Both the position numbers and the translations under genes were made by a program. Positions 32,291-52,522 of a stretch of 64,000 nt of DNA are shown in pieces (positions within the stretch are counted from its first letter, which is position 1; each line of letters begins with the position of its first letter). The notes below the pieces were generated by a model, which saw only the letters and a program-made list of their open reading frames with translations, did not search any database and was not told the origin of the DNA. Origin of the DNA: Dreissena polymorpha (taxonomy: Eukaryota; Mollusca; Bivalvia; Myida; Dreissenidae); assembly GCF_020536995.1 (NCBI RefSeq), contig NC_068363.1, positions 2,268,361 to 2,332,360 of the forward strand. Direction: 5' to 3'.

Positions 32291-32504
32291 TTAACCCTTA
32301 CAGTGCGGGAACCGAGTTGTGAAGGCCTTTGCAAACAGTTTGGATCCAGATGAGATGCCACAGAACGTGGCGTCTCATCTGGATCCAAACTGTTTGCTAT
32401 TCTGATAGTATTCTTTGGAAAAAAATCGAAGAAAATGCTAATTTAAGAAATTCAGCAGACGACATTTTAGCAGACGACAAATTTCCCAGCATGCAAAGGG
32501 TTAA
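32291..32504. mobile_element. Hairpin MITE family 2, copy 2, with long palindrome
   Basis: The ends TTAACCCTTACAGTGC and GCATGCAAAGGGTTAA are inverted. The centre at 32331-32394 is a palindrome of about 60 nt around CAGTTTGGATCCAGATGAGA and its complement, with a short loop. Confidence 0.8.
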
Positions 32505-32639
32505 TATAGCCCAGTAAAAATATGATCAACATGACAACATTGGTAAGAATAGCAGCTAGACTAGGGAATCGGTCTTCACAACAATTTTGGTATCTTTAAA
32601 GATACCTTTTAACAGATGGCATGTTTTACCCCCGGTAAA

Positions 32640-33010
32640 TTTGACAAATGCTTTAGATTGATAAATGTAAACATCCAAACTTTGGAGTTCCAGTATAAAA
32701 CAAAAATAAAATGAAAGAAAGGAAGGAAAAAAAAATCACTCCTGGGCTTGAACCACTAACCCTTGGAGTAAAAGATATGCGCTTTAACCACTTGGGCATC
32801 CGTGCTGACAATTAACTTATTTTATAATGCATATAAGCAACCATAGTAATGTCTCAAAATATAATGATAACAACAGAACTTTCCAAATTATAGGTTTGTT
32901 GCGCCTTTGTAATGCTTTATAGTTTTCAAGTTTTTAAATTGTCAAATGATGCATTAAATGCATATTTGAGAGCAATGTGAATGTTCAGTATAATTGTTTC
33001 TTTGCAAAAA
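32640..33010 (-). mobile_element. tRNA-headed element, old diverged copy
   Basis: On the minus strand a box B-like GGTTCAAGCCCAGG and the flanking arms (TGCATTAAATGCAT, TTGATAAATGTAAACATCC) match the family, but the ends are eroded. It is upstream of the C5orf22 homologue's 3' end in genomic order. Confidence 0.6.
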
Positions 33011-33319
33011 AACATAACATTAAAAATTTGAAACATTTTTTTTTTTTCAAAACAAAGGAGCTTTTTCATTGGACCTAAACGTCCAGCAATAGTGATATGC
33101 CAGTTGTGAGATGCATACTTCTAGATATTGGGAAACATTGAGGATCATAAAAGATAACTGGCTCTTGCAAAAAAGGGGCAGGGATGAATTTGGAACCATG
33201 CCAATGAAAGGGTGTAATTTAATAAATAATTTGTTTTTTCAACACTTACATATAATGGTGTAAAACACCATCTATTAACAATTTAATGTATTATTAAATT
33301 GCAACAAATGTGAAATTTG

Positions 33320-33560
33320 GTCTCGCAAAATGGGGCTTTATGCATGTGCGTAAAGTATCGTGCTAGATAAGCCTGTGCAGTCTGCACAGGGTGAACACTT
33401 TCCATCTACCATGATTTTCATACAGAAGAGGCTTCCTTTTAATGAAAACTTCCATAAAAGCGGAAAGTGTCGTCCCTGATTAGCCTGTGTGGACTGCACA
33501 GGCTAATCTGGGATGACACTTAAAGCTCATGCATTAAACCTTGTTTTCTGAGAACGAGTC
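33320..33560. mobile_element. Foldback MITE family 3, copy 3
   Basis: It carries GATAAGCCTGTGCAGTCTGC and TCGTCCCTGATTAGCCTGTG...CACAGGCTAATCTGGG, with outer ends AAATGGGGCTTTATGCATG and CATGCATTAAACCTTG. Confidence 0.75.
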
Positions 33561-33671
33561 TCACTACAAAAATATAATGTGTTAACTAGGGGGACAAAAA
33601 AAGGGCAGAGCGAAGCACCCTCCTATTTCATTCTAAATCTTTCCCTACAGACATAATCTTGTTGTAATTAG

Positions 33672-41979
<8,308 letters not shown>

Positions 41980-42833
41980 TCTTACAACTAACGATTCACT
42001 GTAATAACGACATAATTAAAATAATCGTGTTGTTCGACCGACCGGCGCAGCCATCTTTGAAACATGCATTTGATTGTCGCGACTTCAAACCGGGTTATAC
42101 GAAGTAAAACCCGTCATTCTGAGAACCGGTCCCAATCAATTGTACAAACCGGTTCCATATAAATTGTTTGTATTTGCTAACACACCCACTTTGCCAGAGG
42201 CGTAGCGACAGTATTCGGCGTTCGGTTAAATGTATAAATTGTTCGCCCCTCCCCTCCCCGTGAAACATAGTGGTACAGTATTTGGTGCAATTGAAAAAAA
42301 ACAGTGGAAAATATAAGCATATTACTTAGTCGATACTCATTATTACATAATAACACTATCGCCAAACCAGACAAATGTTGACGACGCACGACGGATAAAA
42401 GGCGATCACAAAAGCTCATCATTTTGTGCGCATGTGAGCAAAACACACCATAGGAAGACAATTTGTAGAAAATTAAATGTAAACTCCTACAACTACAACC
42501 AAAAATTATATTAGGCTAACCAGAGGCGTATTTAGGTGGGGGGCTAGGGGGCTAAAGCCCCCCAAGCTGGCTGGGAAGATACGATTTTTGTTATTTAAAT
42601 GAGCCCCTATAGTTTCAATCCACTTGTGTATTTCCTGTCATATGCCCCTAATTAAGCCATAAACAGCTGTCAATTTGTGTGATCAGCCCCCAGGCATGTG
42701 TACAGACGATCTATCCTTCGCCAGCTAAACTGCACGCTTCACTGACTGTAAGTGATAAGCTACTCTATTTGATTAGCTATAGGTAAATGTTTACAAATGG
42801 CTCATTAATTTTTCGGTAAGTTTCTTTGATGAA

Positions 42834-43150
42834 TTTAAAGGGGCCTTTTCACAGATTTTGGCATGTATTTAAGTTTGTCATTAAATGCGTTATATTGATA
42901 AATGTTAACATTGGGTCTAAAAATCTCCAATAAAAAAACAAGAATACAATTAAAGACTTAAAAAAATTAAACCTCAAAGGGACTCGAACCACTGACCCCT
43001 GGAGCCATGGAGCAAAAGTCTACCGCTCTATCATCATTCGACCATCCGCATAGATAGAACTTGAAATAAAGAGTGTTGTTAAAATGTTATTTTTTTAATT
43101 TGTAAAAAAGGTTTATCAATGACTTTGCCTTATTTGACAGTTTTTGAACC
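42834..43150 (-). mobile_element. tRNA-headed element, truncated copy
   Basis: It has TTTAAAGGGGCCTTTTCACA at its left end and, on the minus strand, the box B GTGGTTCGAGTCC. The second arm is missing or lost. Confidence 0.7.
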
Positions 43151-43445
43151 ACAAGACTCAACAAGATAATACATAAAATGATTACAACCAAGTTTGATAA
43201 ATATCTACCCATACAAGAGGGTGACTTAGTAGGATATCCAACATGGTTAATTAGGAGGTCCACCAATCTAACACTGTTAACAATTTCTGGATAAAGATTA
43301 TGTCTCCCACCACTTTAGTGGTGTGAGAGACATTTGATTTACCCCTGTGTGTCTGTCACAATTGATGTCTGAACTAAAGTTCGTGTTTGTTTTACATTCA
43401 TTTAATCATGCAAAATTCTGATTTGATAGCATAAAATTGCGTCAT

Positions 43446-43963
43446 TTAAAGGGGCCTTTTCACAGATTTTGGCATTTTTTTTAACTTATTCATTAAATGC
43501 TTTATATTGATAAATGTAAACATTGGATCATAAAAGCTCCAGTAAAAAATCAAGAAACAAATTTAAAAAAGTTAAACAACATTGCCCGGAGCAGGTTTTG
43601 AACCAGTGACCCCTGGAGTCCTGCCAGAGTCCTGAAGTAAAAACGCTTTAGCCTACTGAGCTATTCCGCCGAGTACAATTCTGGACGTATTTTATACCTT
43701 ATATAAGCAATCTTCGTAGTTTCACAAAATTTAACGACAAAAACAGAACTCTCCAAATTATTCAATCGTTTCGCGTTGCAACGCTTTATAATTTTTAGGT
43801 TTTACAATCGTCAAAAGATGCATATAATGGCTATTTTAGAGCATGGTTAATGTTCAGTATTACTGTTTCCTCACAAATATCATAACTAAAACGAAAACTT
43901 ACGAATCTGAAACAACTTTTTTCAATTTTGTCAATTTACCAAAGCGTGAAAAGATCCCTTTAA
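43446..43963 (-). mobile_element. tRNA-headed element, intact copy 3
   Basis: It runs from TTAAAGGGGCCTTTTCACAG to GCGTGAAAAGATCCCTTTAA. The core carries, on the minus strand, AATAGCTCAGTAGGC and GGTTCAAAACC. It is nearly identical to 30008-30524 and 47588-48104. Confidence 0.85.
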
Positions 43964-44164
43964 AGGTTCCATTTTTTAAAAAATCGACGACAGGAGGGGA
44001 CACCCCTCCCGCACCCTCCCCAGTTCAGCCCCCCCCCCCTCTGAACATTTTCTGCATACGCCTCTGGGATAACGGTTAATCTACATGTGTAAATCAACAG
44101 CCACCTAATGCGTGCATTCCAAAATATTCCACATACTAAATTGATTTGTCTCGCCTTCATGCCC

Positions 44165-44312
44165 TAACATTTTTCAATGATAGCATCAAAGTCCTTTTTG
44201 CAACCATTTCCTTCTCAAAGCGCAATCTCACAGAGGCGATATTGTCCCATTGATGCCCTTAGAATGGGCATCAGCTTGCTGAAGGAACGCTCGCAACTGG
44301 CTATTGATACCA
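44165..44312 (-). mobile_element. hAT transposase remnant, dimerisation-domain end
   Basis: Minus-strand translation gives SIASCERSFSKLMPILRASM followed by GQYRLCEIAL, the conserved C-terminal hAT dimerisation motif. Upstream homology stops exactly where another element end (CAGGGGCGTAGC) begins at 44313. Confidence 0.75.
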
Positions 44313-44560
44313 GGGGCGTAGCTGCTATTAGGCACAGCAGACCCGGGCCTAAACAAATATTTAAACATGAAAAATACAAATGCTTTAACCTCGAAAAGCG
44401 CATTAAAATGTTGACCCTGAGGGAGTGAGGTGTTAGAAATCTGAATTTCATATTGACATTATCTTCAGACAATGGATTCTGGTCGTGTTCAAAGTACAAA
44501 TCTTCCAATTATCAACTCTACTTCTTTCTATGTGCATAGTTTCTAGCTCGCTTCTTTTCA
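44313..44560 (+). mobile_element. Left end of a second hAT-like element
   Basis: It begins CAGGGGCGTAGCTGCTATTA, a hAT-type end, inserted into the transposase remnant at 44165-44312. No matching right end was found nearby, though the transposase piece at 45178-45674 could belong to it. Confidence 0.45.
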
Positions 44561-44596
44561 CGTGACTTGCTGTTACAAGTTTTCATAGGAATACTT

Positions 44597-45075
44597 GTAG
44601 GTTACAATATACTAAATCTTTTTGGAGTGCAATGCTATACTCTTTAAAAACCTGAACATCATTTATAAGAAGACACAATTCTCTGTGTGGGCACTTGCCA
44701 TGACTTTATTTTAGAATGTTTCTTTGTGCATGTGGTAGGGAAAACATTGATGTTTAACAGAAATTCACTCATTTGCTTGAAGGTTAAAGACTACATGAGA
44801 CTTTGACAGATGGCGGGAAACCCTCATCCACTGGTACGAACCCGGTAAATTGATGGCTGTAAAACAGTGACCGCTGATTCGCATCGAGTTCTTTCTTGCA
44901 AAACGCATGACCCCCCTTTTTTTATTGTCTAAATCATTGCGACTTGGAATGCTCTTTAAGAAAAGGTATGGTTATGGGGGTCTCTATGCGCAAAAGTTTG
45001 ACTTTATTTTTTGTTGAAGTTATTGCTTTTACATTGAATTTGTGTAGGAAATCTTTTGGTATATTGTAACCTGTA
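44597..45075. mobile_element. Repeat with inverted ends AGGTTACAATATAC
   Basis: The left end AGGTTACAATATACTAAATC and the right end AAATCTTTTGGTATATTGTA plus ACCT are inverted repeats. The first 390 bp recur in the same orientation at 49281-49665, including GACTTTGACAGATGGCGGGA. Confidence 0.7.
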
Positions 45076-45177
45076 GATCTACTTGTCTCCCTTTCAACAC
45101 TACAGTAAGTTGTAATCGATTATCGTTGGATTTATAAGAAACATTCCGAATGATGTTTTTGACCGCGGACATTTAAA

Positions 45178-45674
45178 ATGGAGCATATGCCCCCGTATCC
45201 CGATCCATTGACTAAATCCGGGTCGGTTCGGTCACTTGATGCCGAACAAAAACTTTCGTTGTTGGATAACCTGAATGATGAACAAATGAATCAAATCTAC
45301 ACGAGGTATGAAAGCGACATAAACTCGACTAGAGATGCATTTGCGGGCAAAGTTCGGCTCTGGAAGGTACGGTGGAACACAACGTTCAGAAGCCAGGCAC
45401 TCTTATCGATACTCTGGGTGTTACACCAAAGAAAGCATACCCGGCTATACACCGTGTACTAGCAATACTGCTCACAATGCCAGCAACCTCAGCCTTGTGT
45501 GAGCGTTCCTTCAGTTCTATGCGACGTATCAAATCGTTCATGAGAAACACCATGTCTGTTGAAAGGCTGTCTGATTTAGGACTACTACACATTCACAGAG
45601 AAACGAATGTTTTGATCGATGAAATAATCAACACATTTGCCTCGGTTAAGTGTAGAAATATTTATTTCATGTAA
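45178..45674 (+). mobile_element. hAT transposase C-terminal remnant (52-kDa repressor/ZBED-like group)
   Basis: The reading starts in one frame (LSLLDNLNDEQMNQIYTRYE, GKVRLWKVRW) and continues in another from about 45372 (KPGTLIDTLGVTPKKAYPAI). It then runs through the diagnostic ATSALCERSFSSMRRIKSFM and RNTMSVERLSDLGLLHIHRE. One frame change and no N-terminal zinc finger or catalytic half, so it is inactive. Confidence 0.8.
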
Positions 45675-47587
45675 TTGATGCACTTGCTAGAACAATTAGT
45701 GTAATAGATCGACTTTAAGTAACTTTTACACTCAACACGTTTCGGTGCCGTTAAATACATGCAGACAGTATAATTGGAAAGAATTCCCATGGTTTGACTT
45801 GTGAATAAGTGGAGTGTTACACTTTTAAATGTTTCTCTGTTCCATATTGTTTTAAAATTTAGTTCTCTGGTATAAAGATAATACAATAAAATACGCAATA
45901 CGCAAATTGGGAAAGATATCACCATACGACACAATGAAAGAAATAAGTTCCAAAGGTGTCGATGGTAGGGCATCAAGTCTCGTAGTAAGCAGAGACGTAG
46001 TTAAGTAACATTTTACAGGCCAGAATTTCGTTGAACTGTTCTCCGCATTTTATCTATTGTCATAGAAATTTGCTAAATCGAAGCAATTATTGCGAAGCGA
46101 ATTCGAATTCTCGCTTTTAACAAGAGTGTTAACATCCAGTAAAATTTTGAGTTCAAGTCAATTAGGCTAATGGATCTAGTTGGCTTTTTCCTGTTGAAAT
46201 CTATCCTAAACACTCTTCATTCCGCACACAACGTCTGCATCTGTATATCTTTATTTCAAGCCTATCAGCGTTTGACGATACATAGACATAAAAGCAAGCT
46301 AGCAGACGTTTATAAATTCATATCAAACGAAATATCAAATGTATGCATATATATTGTTTTCAAAACTTAAACCATATATGTACATGCTCGAATATATTCA
46401 TCGAAATACCATACATTACGCATAGTGCTGTTATAATGTGCGTAAATGTTGATGCAGTCTGTTCATTTGTATGCACTAAACATGTATCTGTTTGTTTACA
46501 TTTAACTTTAAAAAACAAAACTGTCCTTTAAACATTAGTTGCAATAATTTAACTCTCAGCTTTCTAACCCAAATGTTTGCTGAGAGCCGCCATAGCAAAA
46601 AAATGTCAAAGACTTGGTTTATATGGACTTCTTCAAACATGTGACATTTTACACAGGGACAAAAAAATGCAGCCGATGGAGTGTATGCCAGACTTCCACA
46701 ATATTTACTAATTCTGTTTTGTTTTGTTTTTTGATGTACATGTACTTGTATGCGCGTATTCATTATAATTGTATGCAACATGCGAAATTATACAATCGCA
46801 TGTCGCATTTCAATAACAATATTCAAATACGACACATTAATGTCCTGGCATGTTGTCGATGATTTAGGTAACGAAGTGACAAAGCCGGCACACACATCTG
46901 ACTTCATAGCACATGAGAGATATGACTGTTATTGACCCTGATGCAAAGTCCCGACTCTTGTGCATGACGCATTGTCTCATGATGGTAAACACCTCTACGC
47001 AGTTGTTTTTTTTTAATTACACGCAGGATGAACAAAGTACAATATCAGATTTTTAGAGTACACACAGGAAGAACAAAGTACAATTAATAGCCATATGTTT
47101 AAAACGTTACACGAAAAACAAACACGAATATTCCCTCAGCGTTGAGGGGGTTAAAAGAATGGAACATCTTTTATCATAGTATAATCGTAATGCGAATTTT
47201 GATGGTTTGCAGGAAATACGTTAACACATGCACGGCCGTTAATCACGCGCGCCAACTCTTTTTTGAGATGCATTAATAAATGAGCCAACGCAACTTCCGA
47301 GGTTGCGCTCAGGCCCGAATGTTGTGAAATTTCATGGATAATTTTACAAGCTAGGGGATTAGCTTTTTTCAACATATTTCGCATAAAGAGGTGGCACGCG
47401 TGATTATCGGCGGTGAAATGTTAGGGCTCTGAACGATTATATTGAATTACTGTATAAACAATACATGTATTGACGCCTGCTAAATAAAAAAAACTCGCGA
47501 ATCGTAGAATCAAATCCATTCCGTCAATCGTCACATTTATAAGCCTAGTGGCGACTTATTTCCTCCTTTATTAATAGCACATGCGTT
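45675..47587. other. Intergenic sequence, nothing assigned
   Basis: Short open frames only, none with recognisable motifs or splice context. No repeat shared with the rest of the window was seen. Confidence 0.4.
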
Positions 47588-48104
47588 CAAGGGATCTTTT
47601 CACGCTTTGGTAAATTGACAAAATTGACAAAAGTTGTTTCAGATTCGCAAATTTTCGTTTTAGTTATGATATTTGTGAGGAAACAGTAATACTGAACATT
47701 TACCGTGGTCTAATATAGCCATTATATGCATCTTTTGACGATTTTAAAACCTAAAAATTATAAAGCGTTGCAACGCGAAACGATTGAATAATTTGGAGAG
47801 TTCTGTTTTTGTCGTTAAATTTTGTGAAACTACGAAGATTGCTTATATAAGGTATAAAATACGTCCAGTATGTGTAATCGGCGGAATAGCTCAGTAGGCT
47901 AAAGCGTTTTTACTTCAGGACTCTGGCAGGACTCCAGGGGTCACTGGTTCGAAACCTGGTCCGAGCAATGTTCTTTTCCTTTGTTTAATTTTATTCTCGA
48001 TTTTTTACTGGAACTTTTACGATCCAATGTTTACATTTATCGATATAAAGCATTTAATGAATAAGTTAAAAAATGCTAAAATCTGTGAAAAGGCCCCTTT
48101 AAAA
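47588..48104 (+). mobile_element. tRNA-headed element, intact copy 4
   Basis: It runs from TCAAGGGATCTTTTCACGC to GTGAAAAGGCCCCTTTAA. The core at about 47878-47968 has GGCGGAATAGCTCAGTAGGC and GGTTCGAAACC. It is almost identical to 30008-30524, so the family expanded recently. Confidence 0.85.
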
Positions 48105-48192
48105 TAAATTAAGTTTACATGAGTTACCGGTCACTAGGTGTTTAATGCATTGTGCTTGGAAGTAGTGACATTAATTCATTTTTTCCCATTTA

Positions 48193-48724
48193 AAGAGACC
48201 GTTAACCAGATTGACTAAAAAAGAAAAGTTCTAAAATACCGTATATTTTTTACAATTATTAGTTTATATTGATCAAAATATCACGATTGGTATATAACAT
48301 TACTTGAAAAAGCTGTTAAGTTTTCATATTTTCAGTATTTTCGGTAATACAATTGTCCTGGGTATGTGTACCAGGTAACTACCAGTTTACTAAAAATAAC
48401 GCAAGTAGATTGATCATCATCGTCACGTGGTAAACCCAAGAATGCAAATTGTGCATGCGTAGTGAATTGTTTAATTTTATCTACAAAATGATCAATCTAC
48501 GTGCGTTATTAATAGTGTGTATATCGTAATGTCAGCTTTTTTCGCGATGTACTTTCGATTTTTACATTGCGAAATTTTATTACCGAATATACCCTAACTA
48601 TGAACTGTTTTCAAGTAATGTTATATACCAGTCTTGATATTTTAATCAATATAAACTAATAATTGTAAAAAAATACGGTATTTTAGAACTTTTCTTTTTT
48701 AGTAAATCTGGTTAACGGTCTCTT
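48193..48724. mobile_element. TA-flanked MITE with long inverted ends (AAGAGACCGTTAACCAGATT)
   Basis: Arms of at least 50 bp, extending diverged to over 100 bp, run inward from AAGAGACCGTTAACCAGATT and its complement AATCTGGTTAACGGTCTCTT. TA flanks both ends (48191-48192, 48725-48726). A second inverted pair, AATAACGCAAGTAGATTGAT and ATCAATCTACGTGCGTTATT, sits at the centre. Confidence 0.85.
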
Positions 48725-49027
48725 TACGTTTTAACTAGTATGTTTTAATTAAATTTAAAGCAAGTCAGTGTTAACTCCGGAAAAGACCCCCACAATAAAA
48801 GTAAAAAAATCTTATCTCAGGTTTGATCAAAGGTCTATATTAAAGATATTGTAATTAAAAATTGCTGCTAAGGCACGAACTTTAAATAGGCAGTTATGGT
48901 CTCATAAGTGGCTGGCAACCTAAGTGCATTAGGATACAGGTATGTAATTGAGAAGGTAAATAGAAGGTTGGAATTAAAATGGATAGACAAAAAATGAGAA
49001 AAGCGTGGGGATTATGTGGTTATTTCT

Positions 49028-49275
49028 GCCGTCTGTCCGTCCATCCGTCCAGGCCACTATCTCCTACTACACTATTAGTATTAGAACCTTGAAACTTACA
49101 CACATTGTAGCTTTGAGCATATATGCGACGGTGCACTATTTGGAATTTTGATCTGACCCCTGGGTCAAAAGTTATGAGGGTTGGGGTGTGGCCATGTCAG
49201 AGATTTACACTCACTTTACTAACAAACATGCGGCGTGGGGATACGCGTCGGCCTCTGACGCGCCATCTCCAGTTA
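49028..49275 (+). repeat. Dispersed repeat, uninterrupted copy of the 1012-1632 family
   Basis: It has CCGTCTGTCCGTCCATCCGT, CCACTATCTCCTACTACACT, and the tail ACATGCGGCGTGGGGATACG with a GCGTCGGCCTCTGACGC hairpin. Comparison with 1012-1632 shows where the insertion in that copy lies. Confidence 0.7.
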
Positions 49276-49280
49276 AAACT

Positions 49281-49665
49281 ATTACAGGTTACAATATACT
49301 AAATCTTTTTGGAGTGCAATGCTATACTCTCTAAAAACATGAACATCATTTATTTGAAGACACGGTTCTCTGTATGGTCACTTGCCATGACTTTATTTTA
49401 GTATATTTCTGTGTGCATGTGGCAGGGAAACATTGTTGTTTACTAGAAATTCACTCTTTTATCTGAAGATTGGAGACTACATAAGACTTTGACAGATGGC
49501 GGGAAACCCTCATGAACTGGATAGAAGCCGGTAAATAGATTGCTGTAAAACAGTGACTTTTGATTCGTGACGAGTTCTTTCTTACATATCGCGTGAGCTA
49601 TCTTTTTTATTGCTTAAATCAATTCGGCTTGGAATGCTCTTCGAGAAAAGGTATGGTTATGAGGG
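49281..49665 (+). repeat. Second copy of the 44597 repeat, truncated on the right
   Basis: It matches 44597-44990 from AGGTTACAATATACTAAATC to GGTATGGTTATGAGGGTCTC and lacks the right inverted end. Confidence 0.75.
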
Positions 49666-49671
49666 TCTCAT

Positions 49672-49731
49672 TTGGGTCGACGCTGTTTGCCAAGGCCTTT
49701 TTTCTAGACGCTAGGCATAAATGGATTAAGT
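49672..49731. mobile_element. Hairpin MITE family 1, fragment
   Basis: Only the last 60 bp remain (GACGCTGTTTGCCAAGGCCT to GGCATAAATGGATTAA), abutting the truncated repeat at 49665. Confidence 0.7.
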
Positions 49732-50052
49732 TAAAGGGACTTGTTAATAGAGTTTGGTATGTTAAGGAAAATGTCATTAAATAAAGTAACAAGCGAGACT
49801 GTAATAGTTATCGTTTTAAATTATTATTATAATAAGAACAGGCTTTCATTTCACCACCATTTGAATTTCGATGGTAGTTTAAACATTTGGCCTGCATTAG
49901 ACGTGTTAGTCAAATTATCCATTAAAATCATTTCAAACGCTTTAATATTTTTCGATTTCGCTTGATGATCAATAAACGATTGATGATCAATAAACACACA
50001 TGTTTATATTATTTCTTTGCCAGTAGTGCTGTTGAATAAAATGCATAGATTT

Positions 50053-50520
50053 TTTTCGGCGTAAGCTGTATTAAGCCAGCTTTTCACCCTGACTTGACCT
50101 TTGTAAGTCTCCAATAATACTAAAATAAAATTTCCCGCGGCTAGGTACGAATGAATACACTTCATTTATTCCATTGGCTGATTTGAGTATTACACCAGAA
50201 CATTGGAAACATATCCGCGTCTTTGTAACACTGTTTTACTGCATGAAACAATTTTATCTCTAATGAAAAGGCTCAATAGATAGAACAGTTTTACAATCAA
50301 TTTTCGACATAAATACAGTTTGTGCGTTCACCTTTTATTTTCAGAAAATTACCAGCGCAAAAGCGTTTATACTAAAGGCTATGTTGTCATATTTAGAACT
50401 TACTTGCATTGCATTTCAACCCGCGAGGTTTCGGGTCAATTCGCGGCCATTTGTGAAAGTCAGAGTTTATATACAGTTCATCACCGGAGTTCGCAGAAGG
50501 GGTTGCGATCATTCAACACC
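50053..50520 (-). repeat. Unclassified repeat, part A, copy 1
   Basis: On the minus strand it matches 56345-56818 closely and 57566-57916 less closely. Shared landmarks are CCGCGGGAAATTTTA, AAAACAGTGTTACAAAGACG, CATGTTTCCAATGTTCTGG (one base different here) and a TATA-containing core. It has no coding potential that all copies preserve. Confidence 0.7.
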
Positions 50521-50541
50521 GGTCTTACTGACAATACCGTA

Positions 50542-51135
50542 GTGACTGTAATGCATTGCATTCTAATCCGCAAGGTATCAAGGTCAGTTTGCGGTCAGTT
50601 GCAGAAATCTTTATATAAACGCCGTCTCGTAAACTTTGTGCACTTGAAGTCTGTTTTGATCAGAAAGATACTAAATAAAGATATTCGGCGATATTATTGT
50701 GGTATGTCAATCATCGATTTTTAATATGGTTTCAACATTTGCATGATAAGGACCAATTTTGATAAAATTAATTAGAAATTTTTATCCATTTAGACCAGTT
50801 TATTAAGCATGAGCACAATAATTCACTATACTATAATTATGCCATTAAATAAGATTCGAGTATTGCCGGCTGACCTATATGCACTCGTTTATTTTCATGT
50901 TTCTTGTGTTTTTCTATTCTGTAAATATAGATATCTGAGTAATAATATCACATAAAGCAAAATAAGACACGAAATCTGGCGCAACACCCCGTAATTGATT
51001 TGCTTATGATGTAGCTAAGAACTGCGCAGAAAAAAGGCATCCGCTACTTTTTATCTCATAGAGATAACTTTTGATCGTTCATAAACATCGACCACAATCA
51101 ACGCCGTATATCTTTTTTAAAGATATTTCTTGTTA
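50542..51135 (-). repeat. Unclassified repeat, part B, left arm of an inverted repeat
   Basis: It is the reverse complement of 51912-52522 with about 8-10 mismatches over 590 bp (about 98% identity, counted by eye). Landmarks are AAAAAAGATATACGGCGTTG and TGCGCAGTTCTTAGCTACAT. Confidence 0.85.
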
Positions 51136-51860
51136 TATCTATAACTGTTTAAGTAATTTTGCCAAACTGTGAACAAGTCCCTTTAACGTTGAACACTGCT
51201 TGCTATGCCTCTTCAATTTATAGGGACTGTTGCATAGTTTTGTACGTGATGGCTGTTTTTCGAACAAGTATTAATTGTTCTAAAGTACGTTTTGTTCATA
51301 GTTCAAGGATTTGGCAAGTGCATTGTTTTTACAATTTTATACTTTTGATAATAATTAGTTACCGCCCGATTGACATTCACAAGGTTTGTGTTTACAAAGA
51401 AGCAAAATACATACATAAAATAGGTATTTAATAATATATTTCGCAACCAATTAGGCATAACAGACAAACGTTTTTTTATATTTTTTTTCTATATTTTTTT
51501 CTTTTATTACATTCTTAGATTTTTAAGCCGCAATAACTGATCAACTGTCCGTGTAATAAGTTTCGAGCATTATCATTAATATATGTTGTCCTGTTTACCG
51601 TACTCCAATTATTTTATGTTCATATTGTATTTGTAGTTATTTATATCATTCCGCATTAGCCATTGATACAAACATAAATATAAAAGTAGGCAAATGAATG
51701 AAATGATAACGAAGTTTATTTATATTTATAGTTTTATCGCATCTTGTATTGTACAAGCTTGATAAATAAACAATATACATGTAATAGAATGTAGCTGTTC
51801 AAAAAATGTGTTGTTCTTTTTTATCGGTTTAATACAAATATGCCAAAAACCAAAATAGTC

Positions 51861-51895
51861 CAGGGACCTATACGTATTGTTTGTATAGGTCCCTG
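51861..51895. other. Perfect hairpin CAGGGACCTATAC...GTATAGGTCCCTG
   Basis: It has an 13-bp stem with a loop of about 9 bases, in the spacer of the large inverted repeat, just outside the right arm. Related hairpins are at 54533-54561 and 61646-61676. Confidence 0.8.
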
Positions 51896-51911
51896 AATAT
51901 TCATAATGTTG

Positions 51912-52522
51912 AACAAGAAATATCTTTAAACAAGAAATATCTTTAAAAAAGATATACGGCGTTGATTGTGGTCGATGTTTATGAACGATCAAAAGTTATA
52001 TCTATGAGATAAAAAGTAGCGGATGCCTTTTTTCTGCGCAGTTCTTAGCTACATCACAAGCAAATCAATTACGGGGTGTTGCGCCAGATTTCGTGGCTTA
52101 TTTTGCTTTATGTGATATTATTACTCAGATATCTATATTTACAGAATGGAAAAACACAAGAAACATGAAAATAAACGAGTGCATATAGGTCAGCCGGCAA
52201 TACTCGAATCTTATTTAATTGCATAATTATAGTATAGTGAATTATTGTGCTCATGCTAAATAAACTGGTCTAAATGGATAAATATTTCTAATTAATTTTA
52301 TCAAAATTGGTCCTTATCATGCAAATGTTGAAACCATATTAAAAATCGATGATTGACATACCACAATAATATCGCCGAATATCTTTATTTAGTATCTTTC
52401 TGATCAAAACAGACTTCAAGTGCACAAAGTTTACGAGACGGCGTTTATATAAAGATTTCTGCAACTGACCGCAAACTGACCTTGATACCTTGCGGATTGG
52501 AATGCAATGCATTAAAGTTAGG
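51912..52522 (+). repeat. Unclassified repeat, part B, right arm of the inverted repeat
   Basis: It mirrors 50542-51135 across a 776-bp spacer. At its outer end (52444-52518) it has TTTATATAAA followed by about 60 bp to AATGCAATGCA, the conserved core of the family. The inner edge has an extra AACAAGAAATATCTTTAA duplication. Confidence 0.85.

Larger units (their letters stand above)
42521..44066. mobile_element. hAT-like non-autonomous element with nested tRNA-headed elements
   Basis: The ends CAGAGGCGTATTTAGG and TGCATACGCCTCTG are inverted and flanked by GGCTAAC and GGATAAC, a 7-8 bp target duplication with one mismatch. CAGRGGCGTA ends are typical of hAT elements. No transposase is left between the ends; two tRNA-headed elements fill the interior. 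Confidence 0.7.

Noticed and set aside
47151-47384. Minus-strand frame that looked faintly like a small helical, histone-fold-like protein
   Set aside because: No residue pattern of any histone fits, there is no splice or promoter context, and low composition similarity alone is not evidence.
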